Program-made: the position numbers and the translations under genes
From: Welwitschia mirabilis
Taxonomy: Eukaryota; Gnetophyta; Gnetopsida; Welwitschiales
Length of the DNA stretch: 27,966 nucleotides
NCBI GenBank assembly: GCA_051453625.1
Contig: JBOZIK010000001.1
Span: 28,632,016 to 28,659,981 of the forward strand
Reading direction: 5' to 3'
The notes under the pieces: model-generated
The model's database searches: none
Told to the model about the DNA's origin: nothing
The model's input: only the letters and a program-made list of their open reading frames with translations
Shown here: positions 1 through 10,570 of the stretch, piece after piece
Layout of the letters: each line of letters opens with the position of its first letter
How positions within the stretch are numbered: position 1 is the stretch's first letter

Positions 1-198
1 ATGTCATCTAATCTCAATAATGTACTTTATGTGAATGGGTACAATTTATTAAGCATTAGTCAACTGTGTGACAAAGGAAATAAAATAATATTTAATAAAT
101 ATAAATGTATAGTTGAGAATGAGAAAATAAATGCTGTTATTTTATGTGCAAAACATGTTGATAATGCTTATAGTCTAGATATTGAAACTCTTAATTAA
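1..198 (+). pseudogene. Ty1/copia pol fragment: gag-pre-integrase domain
   Basis: The 65-residue frame is open at the window edge and ends in TAA. It contains NVLYV, then NLLSISQLCDKGNKIIF near residues 17-32. This is the hallmark of the gag-pre-integrase segment between protease and integrase in Ty1/copia polyproteins. In an intact element the frame would continue into the HHCC zinc finger and the DDE integrase core. Here it stops, and nothing like integrase, reverse transcriptase or RNase H follows before the envelope-like frame at 662. The first Met is simply the first codon in the window, so the true start lies upstream. It is a dead fragment, on the same strand as the SIRE-type 3' end downstream and probably part of the same element. 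The family call is firm; membership of that element is inferred. Confidence 0.8.
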
Positions 199-661
199 TC
201 AATACATGCAAATCAACAATTTAGGAAAGATAGTGACAAAATTAAATGTTTTTCTATCAATTATGATGTAAACTCCAATTCTAATAATTATTCTATCTAT
301 CAAAAAAAGAAACTAGAGTTTAGTACACTGTCCCGATTGCAGGGTAGTCAACTGGCCTGAAAGCCCGGTCACCTGAACCCCTTCTAGTACTATAAACCCG
401 CATCTTGACAGGTCGACCAGATGTTAAAGCAGTTGACTGGACCTAACGGATTACAGTGCAGAATTTCAATTGATGGACCCAATTTCTTTATAAAATTTGC
501 CCTATTTTCTTCATTCTATTAAAGAACTATAATCCTAATCCTTTTCCATCTCATTCTAGTGCCTTCAAGTCTTTAGATCTAATGATTTTCTTTAAGTTTA
601 AGAAATATTTACAGTCAGATCTATTGTTTTTCTTAGTTCTTCTTCTTTTTAAGGTCTTAGA
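199..661 (+). other. Spacer at the copia pol deletion, with a GC-richer patch
   Basis: No coding region is recognised. The pol deletion junction probably lies near 230-330. Positions about 330-475 are visibly richer in G, C and CpG than the rest of the window, with motifs such as GGTCGACCAG and GTTGACTGG that resemble the GTCGACC-type motifs in the LTR at 2690-3070. Positions 475-661 return to AT-rich sequence leading into the envelope-like frame. Confidence 0.5.
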
Positions 662-1703
662 ATGATAGCTAGCACTTCTAAGAGAGACTCAAAGGAAGGT
701 GCTTTAAGGGAACCTTCTTACTTCATCCATGGAATGTCTAAAGAAGCCTTGAACAAGTTCTCTGAGAATTTCAAAAAAAAACCTATGTGTCAGGAGTAGT
801 TTTATAGCTTCATTAGAGCTTAGAGAACTAAGAGATGTTATTTGGCTCCTAAAAGATTAATATCTAGATCATCTTTTAAATGTTTTAGGTCTTACATATC
901 CCTTTATTACTAGAATGTTTTACTATAATGCTACTTTTAATCGTGATACCAGAACTCTAGAAATCCTAGTTTTTGATAGAAGAATCAGAGTGATATCTGA
1001 TCTTATTTCTGAGCTGACCAATCTTCCTCAAGGAGACTATAATGAATTTTGGCCACTGAGGGATATAATGGAAGATAAGCTAGCAGTGATCAGGCATATT
1101 TTTGGTAAAATTCATACTTGAAAGCACACTATTTCTACTTCTCTTTTAACTCTTAAATATCATTTTATCCACTTAATCTTTACTTATAATTTTCTACCTT
1201 TAGCTGACCATTATGATGAGGCCTCTAGTTATAAAGCTTATTTGATGTATTTGGTAGGAACTGAGCATACTATTGATGCTTCTCTCATAATATTCAAAAG
1301 TATGGTTTTATAGTTAGAGTACCACAAAACTAGGAATCTATCTTACTGTATGCTTATCACTAAAATTTGTTACCATTTCAATGTTAATCTGCATTCTTCA
1401 TTGGAGACTCTTCAGCCACTATCATCTATTGAGCATATAACTTTGTCTCACATGCATATTTTTTCTTCTTCAAAGAAATTCCCTTCTAAAACTCCAAAGG
1501 CAACATCTTCAGATGAGACTCTTTCACATTTGAAATGGATTAACTCTTACATCAGGCATATGAAAGAAGCATTCATAACAGTTGGATATGATATTGCAGA
1601 TACCTCAGCTAAAGGTACCAGCTCTGCTCATACTAGAGGAGATAAAAAAGATTCAAAGGAGGAATCTGATGAAGAAGAAGAAGAGGAAGAGAAATCAAAT
1701 TAA
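662..1703 (+). pseudogene. Envelope-like (post-pol) reading frame of a SIRE-type copia element, broken
   Basis: The likely start ATG at 662 opens a 45-codon frame (MIASTSKRDSKEG...) ending at 799, shortly after a run of A residues. The protein then resumes in another frame from about 880: LTYPFITRMFYYNATF, then YNEFWPLRDIM. It continues through in-frame stops TGA at 1119-1121 and TAG at 1311-1313. Across the first stop the same frame still reads ADHYDEASSYKAYLMYLV, and across the second NLSYCMLITKICYHF, so these are point nonsense mutations in one old gene. The C-terminus is acidic (EESDEEEEEEEKSN). This pattern resembles the plant retrotransposon post-pol protein often annotated as a putative plant transposon protein. 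Its role is not established. It is about 345 codons with one frameshift and two stops, and is not functional as it stands. Confidence 0.7.
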
Positions 1704-2546
1704 AATTCTTCTTTCCTTTCATATATTCGTTATGTTGTTCTCTCTTTTTCTTTTATTATTAAAAAGAGAGTTTTTTGCCTTTGTGGAATTTTTTAGATGT
1801 ATACTCTTGATGAGAAATTTTTTCTTTCTTACTTAGTATGGAGTTTTGTAATAGTTGTTTTTAATGGAATTCAATTTTATGTTTCAACTTAGTCTTTGCA
1901 TTATTTTGACACTTTTGAATGCTATGTACTTTATAACAAAATTAAAATTATCATCTCAAACATAAAGGAATTAAATTTTTTTTATCACTTTGTATTATAG
2001 TTTATTATCAAATGGTATCATTTGATATATAATTCATAAGTATTGCCTTGACTAGTACTGTTGGTAGAATTTTGTTCATTTTCAAGTTTGTCTCATTTAA
2101 AAGCACAATCTATTTATTAAAAATACCTCAATATGTTTTAAGAAATTTTGGCTTATCATCATTCATCTTTCGATATCAACATAAGGGGAGAATGTGGCTC
2201 CGAAGCATCTAAATCTAATTATTATTTACCATTGATATCAAAGGGGAAGAGAAGATGTAGTGCTTTCAATTCAATATGATAAAAAGATATTCTAAGAATA
2301 TGTAGTGCTTTCAATTTGATATTAAATTTAATATTAAATTCAATATGGTAATTGTTGAAAATTTTGTGCTATTTAGTTAAAGAGATACATATCTTACCTT
2401 TTGCTTAAAAATGTGTATGTCTTAATGTAAGGGGGAGATTTTTGAATTTTTAATGTATTCTTAAAAATATTTATTAATTGAATTTACATTGTTTAAATCT
2501 TTTAAAATCACTAAATTTTTTGCCATCAATATCAAAGGAGGATATT
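1704..2546 (+). other. 3' untranslated region of the copia element with repeated polypurine motifs
   Basis: This stretch is AT-rich and non-coding. It carries four purine runs resembling polypurine tracts: AAGGGGAGAA (2183-2192), AAAGGGGAAGAGAAGATG (2240-2257), AAGGGGGAGATT (2429-2440) and AAAGGAGGATATTA (2534-2547). A direct repeat of GTAGTGCTTTCAATT occurs near 2257 and 2302. SIRE-type elements are known for several such motifs before the 3' LTR. The last is the best candidate for the real plus-strand primer because LTR-like sequence follows it. Confidence 0.55.
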
Positions 2547-3189
2547 ATTAAATTGTATTTGTGAATTGATGTTAAACTAATTCCTCTAATGTAGTGTAAA
2601 TTTGTTAGATATTATATGGAAATGAGTTTAAGTTATGTGGGTGAAAGATGTGAACCAAATGCACGAAAGGAACTGCTAAGTTGTTTACCTTTAGTTGGGG
2701 TTGACTGGATCTTAGAGGGGTTGATTGCTCCTAAAGCAGATACAACAAAAATGAACTAAACCCAAAGGGCTTAACTAGATCCTAGAGGGGTCGACCAAAC
2801 TTGTGATCTCAAGAATCAATGGTTCCACACCGAGAGGAATGGGGTTGACTAGATATGCATGGCATCAACTAGATTTTAGAAGCTGACAGTCAAGTCCTAG
2901 ACTAAAATAAAAGGGGTTGATTAGACCCATGATAGGGCTGATCAAACTTGAGAAGCTGACAAAGTCCATAGTCCTAGACTAAGAGATAAGCAATCATTTG
3001 GACCAAAGATGGGATCAACTGAGTTCCTATGGGATCAACCAGATATTTCTGGGGTCAACTAGATGGTACAAAAAAGTAAATCATGTATATGTTATATATC
3101 TATTACCTAGCCATTACCTAGCTGTTTTTTAGCCATTTATAGCCATTGAAGGCACAATTCAATTGTACCAAATCCTAGTAACCCTCCAT

Positions 3190-3197
3190 TATAAATA
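3190..3197 (+). promoter_or_regulatory. TATA box in the copia 3' LTR
   Basis: TATAAATA, about 645 bases into the LTR, is followed by AAGAGAAGACCTAGAG. This is the placement expected for a U3 promoter with R/U5 of about 0.65 kb after it. The motif is intact although the element is dead; no activity can be inferred. Confidence 0.5.
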
Positions 3198-3479
3198 CCT
3201 AGGTAAGAGAAGACCTAGAGATCTTTTGGTACATTTTCAAATTAGTACATTCATTGTGGATCTAAAAGATCAATTAGCATATTGCATTGAAATATCTATT
3301 ATACTGATTCATATTTGATTAAGGAGATCTATTATTGGATTAGGACATTACTCAAAATCAAATCTAAGGACCTCATCATTGTATTCAATTAGAGAAGAGC
3401 TCCATTTTATGTACTGATACTAAACAAGTGATATTAGAGCTATGAAGGCTTCATTGCATCACTTCTATTTGTTATCAAA

Positions 3480-3582
3480 GGTTGAGACTTAGCCTGTAAA
3501 AGGCCATTGTTAAAGGTTGAGACTTAGCCTACAAAAGTATATTGTTAAGGTTGAGACTTAGCCTATAAAAGTATGCTTGTAA
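3480..3582 (+). repeat. Triple 34-35 bp tandem repeat in LTR U5
   Basis: Three units start at 3480, 3515 and 3549, each beginning GGTTGAGACTTAGCCT and ending near TTGTTAA. Differences are a few bases per unit. It lies between the TATA box and the LTR end. Confidence 0.9.
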
Positions 3583-3889
3583 GGGTTAATAGAGGAACCT
3601 AGCAAAACTTGTGAAGTAAAAAAGATTCAAGATCAAGCTTGGGAGAAGTTGATATCAAGAGTTGAGTAGGGGAATTCCTAAACCACTATAAATCTTGCAT
3701 GCATCCAAACTAATACTTTCTATTTTATGGTTTACACTTTGTTTCTATTTATTCTTTGTATTCATGATTGTGATTTCATTATTTGTTTATATGCAATCTA
3801 TGATTAGAATCTATTAAGTTATTTTGAGCTTGAAGTTTTTGTAAAAGAACCTATTCATCCCTCCTCTAGGATTCCTGATCCCATCAAAA

Positions 3890-4849
3890 CTATAATCTTA
3901 GCAAATTTATTATGCAAAAGGAAATAGAACAAATTATTATTTATACATATTACTAAATATATTAAAAAATCATTAGAAAATATTGACATTTAATTCATTA
4001 TAGGCTTACCTCATTGCAAATTAGGAGACAAATATATCATGAAAATAGTAGATGATTATTATGATGGAGTACAAAAACCATTGTTTTATATGGAGATGTT
4101 ACCTTTATTAATTTAATTTAATATGAACTTTTACAAAAAATGAACAAGAATCCAAATCAAAAAAATAATGGAAAAATAAAGTCAATAAATAGAATTTTGA
4201 AATATCGTTTAGACATATCTAATAAAATTGGAATATTATGGAGATGATTAGCATGATTCCTAAACAAGAATATGTAAAAATTAAGAACTAATCCAAAATT
4301 TTGATAACATTCATGGTACTATTTTTTGAAAATATTAAACAAAAGATAATTGATGAGGTTATGTTCTAAAGAAGAGAAAATTTAAAGACAATCTAGATAT
4401 GCAAATGGATTTTATAAGAAATATAAGAATTCACATCATACATCAATAAAATTAAATTTATGCTTAGCGTAAATTAAATGTTAGATTGAAAGAATTTTTG
4501 TTCTTTAAATTTCTTTCATTAGTCACTCAAAAGTTTCTTTTATATATATTGGTATCCAATTATAATATCTAAATTTTTCAGTGGTATAGAAATATTGCAA
4601 TTTGCTTATGTTCTAATAAAGTATAATGTCATCATTTCTTATATGAAATCCTTCCTATAAATCTTATCCATTTTAAAATTTTAAGTTATAAAAGATAAGT
4701 ATGCCATATTTATATTTTTATTTATTACAACCTTAGAGATTAATCTAGATAAAATTGTAAACTTTAGATATAGATATCTAGGATTTTAATATACTTTCTA
4801 AGATATTTATTGATGTAGATTCCTTTCCCTAGAATTGGAAGAGATAATA
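3890..4849. other. AT-rich intergenic DNA, nothing recognised
   Basis: Dense with stops in all frames. I see no domain, repeat array or RNA gene. It separates the copia LTR from the first gypsy LTR-like block. The part from about 4730 may share weak similarity with sequence just below 22230. Confidence 0.5.
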
Positions 4850-5401
4850 ATTATTAATTTTTAAAATGAAAATGTGGAGTTGTTTTGGAGGATCACTAGA
4901 AATTAGGTAGCAAAATAATTTTTCTTAAGGTAAAGGGTAACTGAGAAATAGGGCTAGAGTGATGGATAACACTCAATGGATGTTTGCTTTAGGAGAAAGG
5001 TAAATAACATAAAAGAAAATAAAATAAAAAGAAAGGAAAAATAAAGAAAAGAGAGGACTTCCTTAAAAAGGAGTATATCCTCTTGATTACTCCAAGGTCT
5101 TTATATAGCAAAAAAATATAAAATAGATTTTGGTTATGGGATTGGGGTTCTAAATGTCTCCTTCCTAGGATAAGTAAGTAAGATAGGATAAGGTTTGGCT
5201 AAAGAGATTAGGTAAACCTAAGGGATGGTCTTTCTTCTATTGATCTATAATTTGGATTTCCTTTTAAAAAGTAGAGGTTACTTGAAATAAAATCCTTGAT
5301 TTATTATCGTTGAGATATTAAATGAATGTAAGTCTCAAGATGCAAATAAGAATTGTCTCAATTGTAGAAATTATGAATAATACATACATACACACACACT
5401 C

Positions 5402-5406
<5 letters not shown>

Positions 5407-5445
<39 letters not shown>
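5407..5445 (+). repeat. (CT)n microsatellite, about 19 units
   Basis: A perfect CT dinucleotide run preceded by a short CATACACACACA stretch and followed by CACCCCCCTCCC. The aligned site in the partner repeat (22778-22790) has only TTCTCTCTCT-sized sequence, so the run expanded after the two copies separated. Confidence 0.95.
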
Positions 5446-5449
<4 letters not shown>

Positions 5450-6593
5450 CCCTCCCATCACCCTAGCCCGTTCACCCCTTCTTCGCATATTTAGGAGATG
5501 GTTATATAAACTTCTCCAAGGAGCAAATACAACATTACCTTAACAGAATGAAAAAATAAAATATAAATAACTAGGGAAAATGCATGAAAAGAAGGAAATA
5601 ATCACATGTATCTTATGATGTCTTATTGCATCTTCTAGTTTTTTTACTAATGGAGGAAATTTATCCATCTATTAACCTAGAGTTAAAACTATTGTAAAGA
5701 AGAGCTTACTATCTAGAATAAAGATGAAAGAAAGTGAAGCACCTCTAGTTTATGAATACATGGCTAGAATGAAGAAGGGCTTAGTAACTAATAGATAGCA
5801 TAATGAACATATCTTAGGTATGGATACCTAGAATGGGAAAATAATAAAAGCGATTTTCCATTTAAATTGAAAGTAAAGAAGTGAAAGTAAGTTGGAAGAA
5901 TGAGAATGGAGTGGAATAACGATAGTTTATGTAGGGATTCTTTGATAGCTCTAGATTAAGAGTGACTAGTGTATGTAACTGCAGTGAATTAATATGAAAA
6001 ACTAGTGCTCATCATGCTTGGCATAATTATTGTTATTATCATAATTGTAGTTATTAGTTGAATATGTATTATTAACTTAGTCCTTGATGGTGCTAAGAAG
6101 GATCATCCAACTACAATAGTGATCACCTCCTTGGAAATTAGCCTAGTAGTCATCCTTTGATGTAATTTCACAAGTAGGCTTTATTAACTCTAATACATCA
6201 TAAGGATTTAACATAACCTTATGACTCTTTTGAACTTTAAATAAGTGCTCATAATGTATGAAACGTTGAAATTAGAAAACATGATAATGATGGGTCTATA
6301 GAAAGGATGGGGAACTAAATATAGGAAAGGAAACCAATGAGAATGGATTCCTTAACTATCAAATGTAGTAGAGGGTAGGAAAGAGTAAACAAATGTAGTT
6401 TTTATGAGTTTAGAGAGCTGTGAAATGAGACAAGGGTTAAGCATATTTCATAGATGGATGTGAAATTAAAGACTAGATTTCAATGTCTAAGACATGAAAT
6501 AAAATAGAATTCCACATCGAAGGCATGGAATAAAGAGAATTCAACATGGAATTCTATATAGCATAAAAGTAAAGAAACATAAGGGAGATGCTA

Positions 6594-6960
6594 TTAAGAG
6601 GAAAAAGAAAGAAGAAAGGATGGGAGAATAATGAAAGGAAGAGACAATAGGAAGGATGAAGGAAAAGGAACAAAAAAGAACAAAGGAGGAGAAGAGGATA
6701 TAAGAGAATAGGAAAGGTGAAGATTAATGAAGGGAAGAAGAAAGAATATGAGAGAGGATAAGAAAGAGATAGGAAATGCAAGGAAAAAAAGAGAAAATAA
6801 TGAGAACAGAGAAAAAAAGGGGAAATATAGGGAGAAGTAAGAAGAAATAAATTGGGAAAAGTGGATAGTAAGAAGGAGAAAAAATGAAGAAAGAAAGAAA
6901 AAGGGATAAGAATAGGAAAGAAATGTGGGATAAAGGGTAGGCAATGAAATGGAAAGGAAT
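6594..6960 (+). repeat. Long polypurine tract (about 365 bp, + strand)
   Basis: Mostly A and G, with scattered T and very few C, on the + strand (GAGGAAAAAGAAAGAAGAAA and onward). The partner repeat has a shorter equivalent near 23850-23930. Low complexity explains the stop-free minus-strand frames here. Confidence 0.85.
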
Positions 6961-7015
6961 TCCTTAGGTATCAAGGGTCATGTTGGTGTACAATACTTAC
7001 CCACCTCTAGACATC

Positions 7016-9379
7016 TACAAGGAATTATAAGAGGTAGAAGAATGATGAAAAGAAAATTAGACCTTAGAGTATAGGTTTTGACTAGGATTATGCTAGCCAT
7101 TATTAAGTGAAAAAAACTAAGGATAAATACGTTTTAATGAAAGAATTCATTAAATCAAATCAACACTCTTAGTTTGTAGCTATAAAATGGGGAAAGGGAG
7201 ATGAATCTATTTTAAAACTTATACTTGAAAATTTTATTTGAAGTTTTAACTTAAGAAGCATATGAATTTGCCTTACTTTAATTTCCCAATATAAAATAAG
7301 AATTTTTAACACATTTCTCTATTATGATTAAGTGAGTAAACTTCATTTTTTAATAGGAATTTATTTCTTTCTTTATTTTCTTTTTATAGTATGAAATGTT
7401 GGACTTTTTTTGTTCTTTTGCTCTAGTAGGAATAACTTTGATGAGTATTCATCTATAACATGAGGTAATACGTTGTCACATAGGAAGGACGAGGTACTAT
7501 AAGTATGATATCATGGGCTACTTCTCTCTATTTATTATGTAAGAGATAATGAGACATTTGGAAGGAACTTCAAGAGATTAAGATTATATCAATTGATATA
7601 CTTATGAATCTTTAATATGTTTCCTCATCAAATAGAATATATAATATATAATTGGGACCTAATTTAGAGGAAGAGTTAATTCCTATTTGTATATACCTAG
7701 TGGACTTCTAGATCACTCCATGTAAGAATCTCTATAATTATGGAAGATATAGATTACATGTTTGAGTTTCTCTCCCAAGATCAGAGTAACATGCATCCAT
7801 TTTAGGTACTAATAGGTAAGAATCTAATGGTGGTTCTAGAAGAGTGGAAGCCTCTTTAGGTCCCTATAAAGTTATTAAAAAATTGTTAAAGGGTTTCTAG
7901 TATATTTACTCTAAGAGCCTATTTAATTAATGTGATTATTTGCCTACTTCCATCTGCTATTATTGGATAAGAGGACTTATATCCTCTAAGTAATTTTTAA
8001 AATAATGTATGAAGTGATGAACCATAAAAATCATATTATTGAAAAGAGTATATAGAAGATAAAGTGGTAGCCATTGTAATTCATTACTAGAAAAATGAAA
8101 AGTGAGGTGTATAGCCTCCTCCTACATTAAAGCAATGTAGGTATGATTAGCTAGCAAGTTAGCTCGTCAAAATGTGGTAAGGCTCCCTAAGAATGGGGAA
8201 GATACTTTAGGAAATAATACCTTCTTAAGTATAGAGATTTATAACAAGATAACATAAATTATTTTACATAAAAAAAAATACCAAAAGGAGAAGTGGGAAG
8301 CAATGGAGGAAATGATAGAAGAGTACTTAGATGTATTCCTCAAAATGAAGAGAGATAACACATATACTAAGACTTCTTCTTCAATGAAAAAGGGAAAAGT
8401 AAATGATATAGGATTTAATGAGAAGAACCTATAACTTCTTAAGGATATATTATGTATGTTATTATGCCTTATTACCTTTGTTGTTCAACTTGGCTTTCTT
8501 TATTTAGCACCATTCCTTCTTGCTATAGGTGCAAAAGACTTAGGTCCTCTTCCTAGAAAGGAGACATATGATTCAAGAGGTTTATCTAATTTTGATAATA
8601 AGGAAAATATAATGTTGATGGAGGAAGATAAAGGACCTATGATGGATGACATGCCTTATCCTTAGAAGTTGAATCTTTTACTTTCTTAGTAACGTTATTT
8701 TTTTAATACATGTTTCTAATATCTTTTGATCTTTTTATACATCAGCTAGGTTGTTGTAAAATAGTTTTTCCATTCTTAATGAAGAGAGAGATCTCTTCAA
8801 AGCCAACAAGGTACACGTTAATTAACCTCTTCAAGATAAAAAGGAAAAGGAACTCATAAGGTTTAGGACTTAGCTAAGAAAATGAAGGAACTATACAATT
8901 GGCTATAAAGGAAGTAAAAGCTAGGAAGAGATAAGTGAAAATAAATAACAAAATAATAAGAATATAGTCAAAGATCTATTACTTACTAGGAAAGTAGATG
9001 CAAAAGAAGAACATTCTAGTTGATATTCTCTATGTTTGTGTTTCTCCCACCTCTCTAAAAAATGCTATTGAGAGTGTTATGCCACTTATTTTTTAAATAT
9101 ATATTTTACCTTCCATATGTAGTGTAAACATGATTTCTTATATTTTTCTTCTATCTTATCAACCTTAATCTATAGGTAAAGTGATCCTTCCTCTTGTGGT
9201 GATGAAACTTTTCTTTTAATATAATAAACTCCTTTTTCTTTTTCTACAAGACTTATTCCATATTAACTTATAAAAGAAAACTAACTCTAAAAACTTCTAA
9301 GTATTGAAAATGCAAAATAAAAAGTACTATATACATATCAACACACTTTGAATTTGCTTCAATTCATGTTTGAGAAATT
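7016..9379. other. Gypsy 3' region between integrase end and LTR, unidentified
   Basis: About 2.4 kb lies between the end of the minus-strand integrase and the LTR-like block. Athila-type elements often carry an extra reading frame here, but I recognise none on the minus strand. On the + strand an open stretch around 8280-8665 is the only notable coding-like signal. The rest is AT-rich with frequent stops. Confidence 0.4.
8456..8665 (+). other. Unidentified 69-codon + strand frame with hydrophobic N-terminus
   Basis: The frame begins MLLCLITFVVQLGFLYLA, a run of about 25 hydrophobic residues, then turns charged with GAKDLGPLPRKETYDSRG and ends DDMPYP. Upstream at about 8300-8425, in other frames, lies a charged stretch, MEEMIEEYLDVFLKMKRDN. 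It runs against the surrounding gypsy element and matches no family I know. It could be a remnant of an unrelated gene fragment, an antisense frame, or chance. No promoter or intron signals support it. Base composition is slightly less AT-rich than its surroundings. Confidence 0.2.
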
Positions 9380-9410
9380 CTTAAGAGGGCTTTAAAGTTT
9401 TGGGGGAAGA

Positions 9411-9850
9411 CGAAGCCATTATAAGTATTAAGTAGATCCTTTCCTTATAGGTATATTATCTTGTAATCCTAATCACCCATAAAGGATGCTATTTCATAAG
9501 GTCCTAATTTAAAAGGGGCAAAATTATAGTGGGCTTCCATCTTTTTGCCTTCCTTGTCTTTTGCTTATACTAGGTCTATGATGTTAAATTCTTTTAAGAG
9601 TAGTTCTCTTATCAGACAACATATTCATGATGTTATAATATCTAAGATATTGTGAAGATATTAACCCAAATGTATTAAAATTCTAGAAGGACTAGCATCA
9701 TATCTGGTAGAGGGTCTAAGGGCATGACATATGACTCCATGAAGTTGTAGGTCTATAGCTAGAGTTAGATAATAAGATAAGGCCTTTAGCCATATGCTAA
9801 GTAATAGGGATTAAATTTGATGTTGGTTTTGTATTTGAGTCAATTGACCC
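9411..9850 (-). pseudogene. Gypsy integrase: end of catalytic core and C-terminal domain
   Basis: The minus strand reads YKTNIKFNPYYLAYG (complement of 9789-9835), matching the TxxTGxxPFxLVYG segment that closes the integrase core. Farther on comes GPYEIASFMGD (9472-9504), then GKDLLNTYNGF (9411-9444), the conserved post-core block GPYxI...G...L.G..L...N that ends gypsy polyproteins. Stops interrupt it between the two blocks. The 92-codon + strand frame at 9817-10095 is the antisense shadow of the core. Confidence 0.7.
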
Positions 9851-10389
9851 AAAAGGCATGCTTGATAAGAGTATGCAAACTAATTGCCTTTATTTGTATG
9901 AAGGACTTCATACCTTCACAAAAATCTGAGGGCTTTTCTTCTCCTATGAAAGAAGATAGAAAGGATGCTTTAACTAGTGTCTTCTTAATTTTTATTTGGA
10001 GTTTCTTATTAAAAAACATTGATACTCCATCCCTTTGGGATAATATTTTATGCCAATCTTTAATGAAATATGGTGGTCATAATTCTACTCTATAAAATGG
10101 ATGGAGAATAAGACCATTTCATTTTCAAAGACTAGTACATAAATGTGCTTGAAGTAGATGATGATTTTCATCTTCAAAAATCAATAATAATGTTTATGTT
10201 TGATTGTAAATTAGGTTTAACTTCCATCTAATGTATACAATAATGTATGATAGCAAGGATAAAATAATGACTAGCAGATGAAGGAAATATATCTTACCAA
10301 TAAAATGTAGTACTCACTTAAGAAGGGTTAATTCTTGGAGATAAGAAGTAATGGTAGAACTATATTATAATCCCTTAATTTAAATCACT

Positions 10390-10570
10390 AGTATACATCA
10401 TAGGTCTAGAGGATTTCAAGTAGATCTTCCATCATGGTATGTTAGTAATAATCTTCTTACATGATCTATGTAACTAGTAATCTTGTAGAGGTGTGACCTC
10501 CATCTATTCTATTATGAAATTCTTACCATAGGTCCTACTATTCATCTTGAGTAACACATTATAGGTAAAA
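10390..10570 (-). pseudogene. Gypsy integrase zinc-finger remnant (H2C2)
   Basis: The minus strand gives DGGHTSTRLLVT, then EDYY.HTMMEDL, then TYDVY. This parallels the H...GGH....T..KI...YYWPTM..D...Y...C..C pattern of the H2C2 integrase N-terminal domain. The first histidine region is present, but the terminal cysteines are lost to stops and substitutions. Confidence 0.55.

Larger units (their letters stand above)
1..3889 (+). mobile_element. Decayed Ty1/copia element, SIRE-type, 3' portion with 3' LTR
   Basis: On the + strand the order is: gag-pre-integrase remnant, spacer, envelope-like frame, several AAGGGGGAG-type polypurine motifs, and a long LTR with a TATA box. An extra reading frame after pol plus repeated polypurine motifs is typical of the SIRE/Maximus lineage of plant copia elements. 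The pol core between about 230 and 330 is missing, so the copy is internally deleted. The 5' LTR and gag lie outside the window. The 3' boundary near 3889 is set by the CCTCTAGGATTCCTGATCCC-like tail, which I recall from such LTR ends, and no target-site duplication can be tested. In-frame stops and frameshifts throughout show it is inactive. Confidence 0.7.
2546..3889 (+). repeat. 3' LTR of the SIRE-type copia element (about 1.34 kb)
   Basis: It starts just after the polypurine motif AAAGGAGGATATTA with TTAAATTGTATTTGTGAATT, a decayed form of a typical SIRE LTR start. It contains many GGTTGACTGG/GGGTCGACC-type motifs (2690-3070), a TATA box at 3190, a triple 34-bp repeat (3480-3582), and a U5-like tail with CCACTATAAATCTTG and CCTCCTCTAGGATTCCTGAT. 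The exact ends are uncertain because the terminal TG and CA have decayed and no second LTR lies in the window for comparison. Confidence 0.6.
4850..7015 (-). repeat. Probable 3' LTR of the gypsy element (low-coordinate copy)
   Basis: It aligns in the same direction with 22230-23955 along its length. Landmarks shared by eye are TCCAAGGTCT (5091/22481), AATGAATGTAAGTCT (5321/22706), GAGATGGTTATATA (5494/22802), ACCTCTAGTTTATGAA (5740/23064) and CTAAGAAGGATCAT (6092/23410). Identity looks roughly two-thirds, so the pair is old. It holds a (CT)n run (5407-5445) and a long purine tract (6594-6960), both much longer than in the partner. The frames on the minus strand at 6554-6974 are only the Phe/Leu/Ser-rich complement of that purine tract. 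Confidence 0.55.

Noticed and set aside
3429-3440. TGATATTAGAGC, resembling a decayed TGGTATCAGAGC primer-binding site
   Set aside because: LTR-like sequence, including a U5-type tail, continues for about 450 bases beyond it, so it lies inside the LTR. A 3' LTR should not be followed by a primer-binding site.
3480-3582. Short regularly spaced repeats as a possible CRISPR array
   Set aside because: Units abut as ordinary tandem repeats with no unique spacers, and the sequence is a plant LTR.
6554-6974. Overlapping Phe/Ser/Leu-rich minus-strand frames
   Set aside because: They are the complement of a long purine tract, which contains few stop codons by composition.
9817-10095. 92-codon + strand frame
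   Set aside because: It is antisense to the gypsy integrase core, whose motif NPYYLAYG is read from the opposite strand at its edge.
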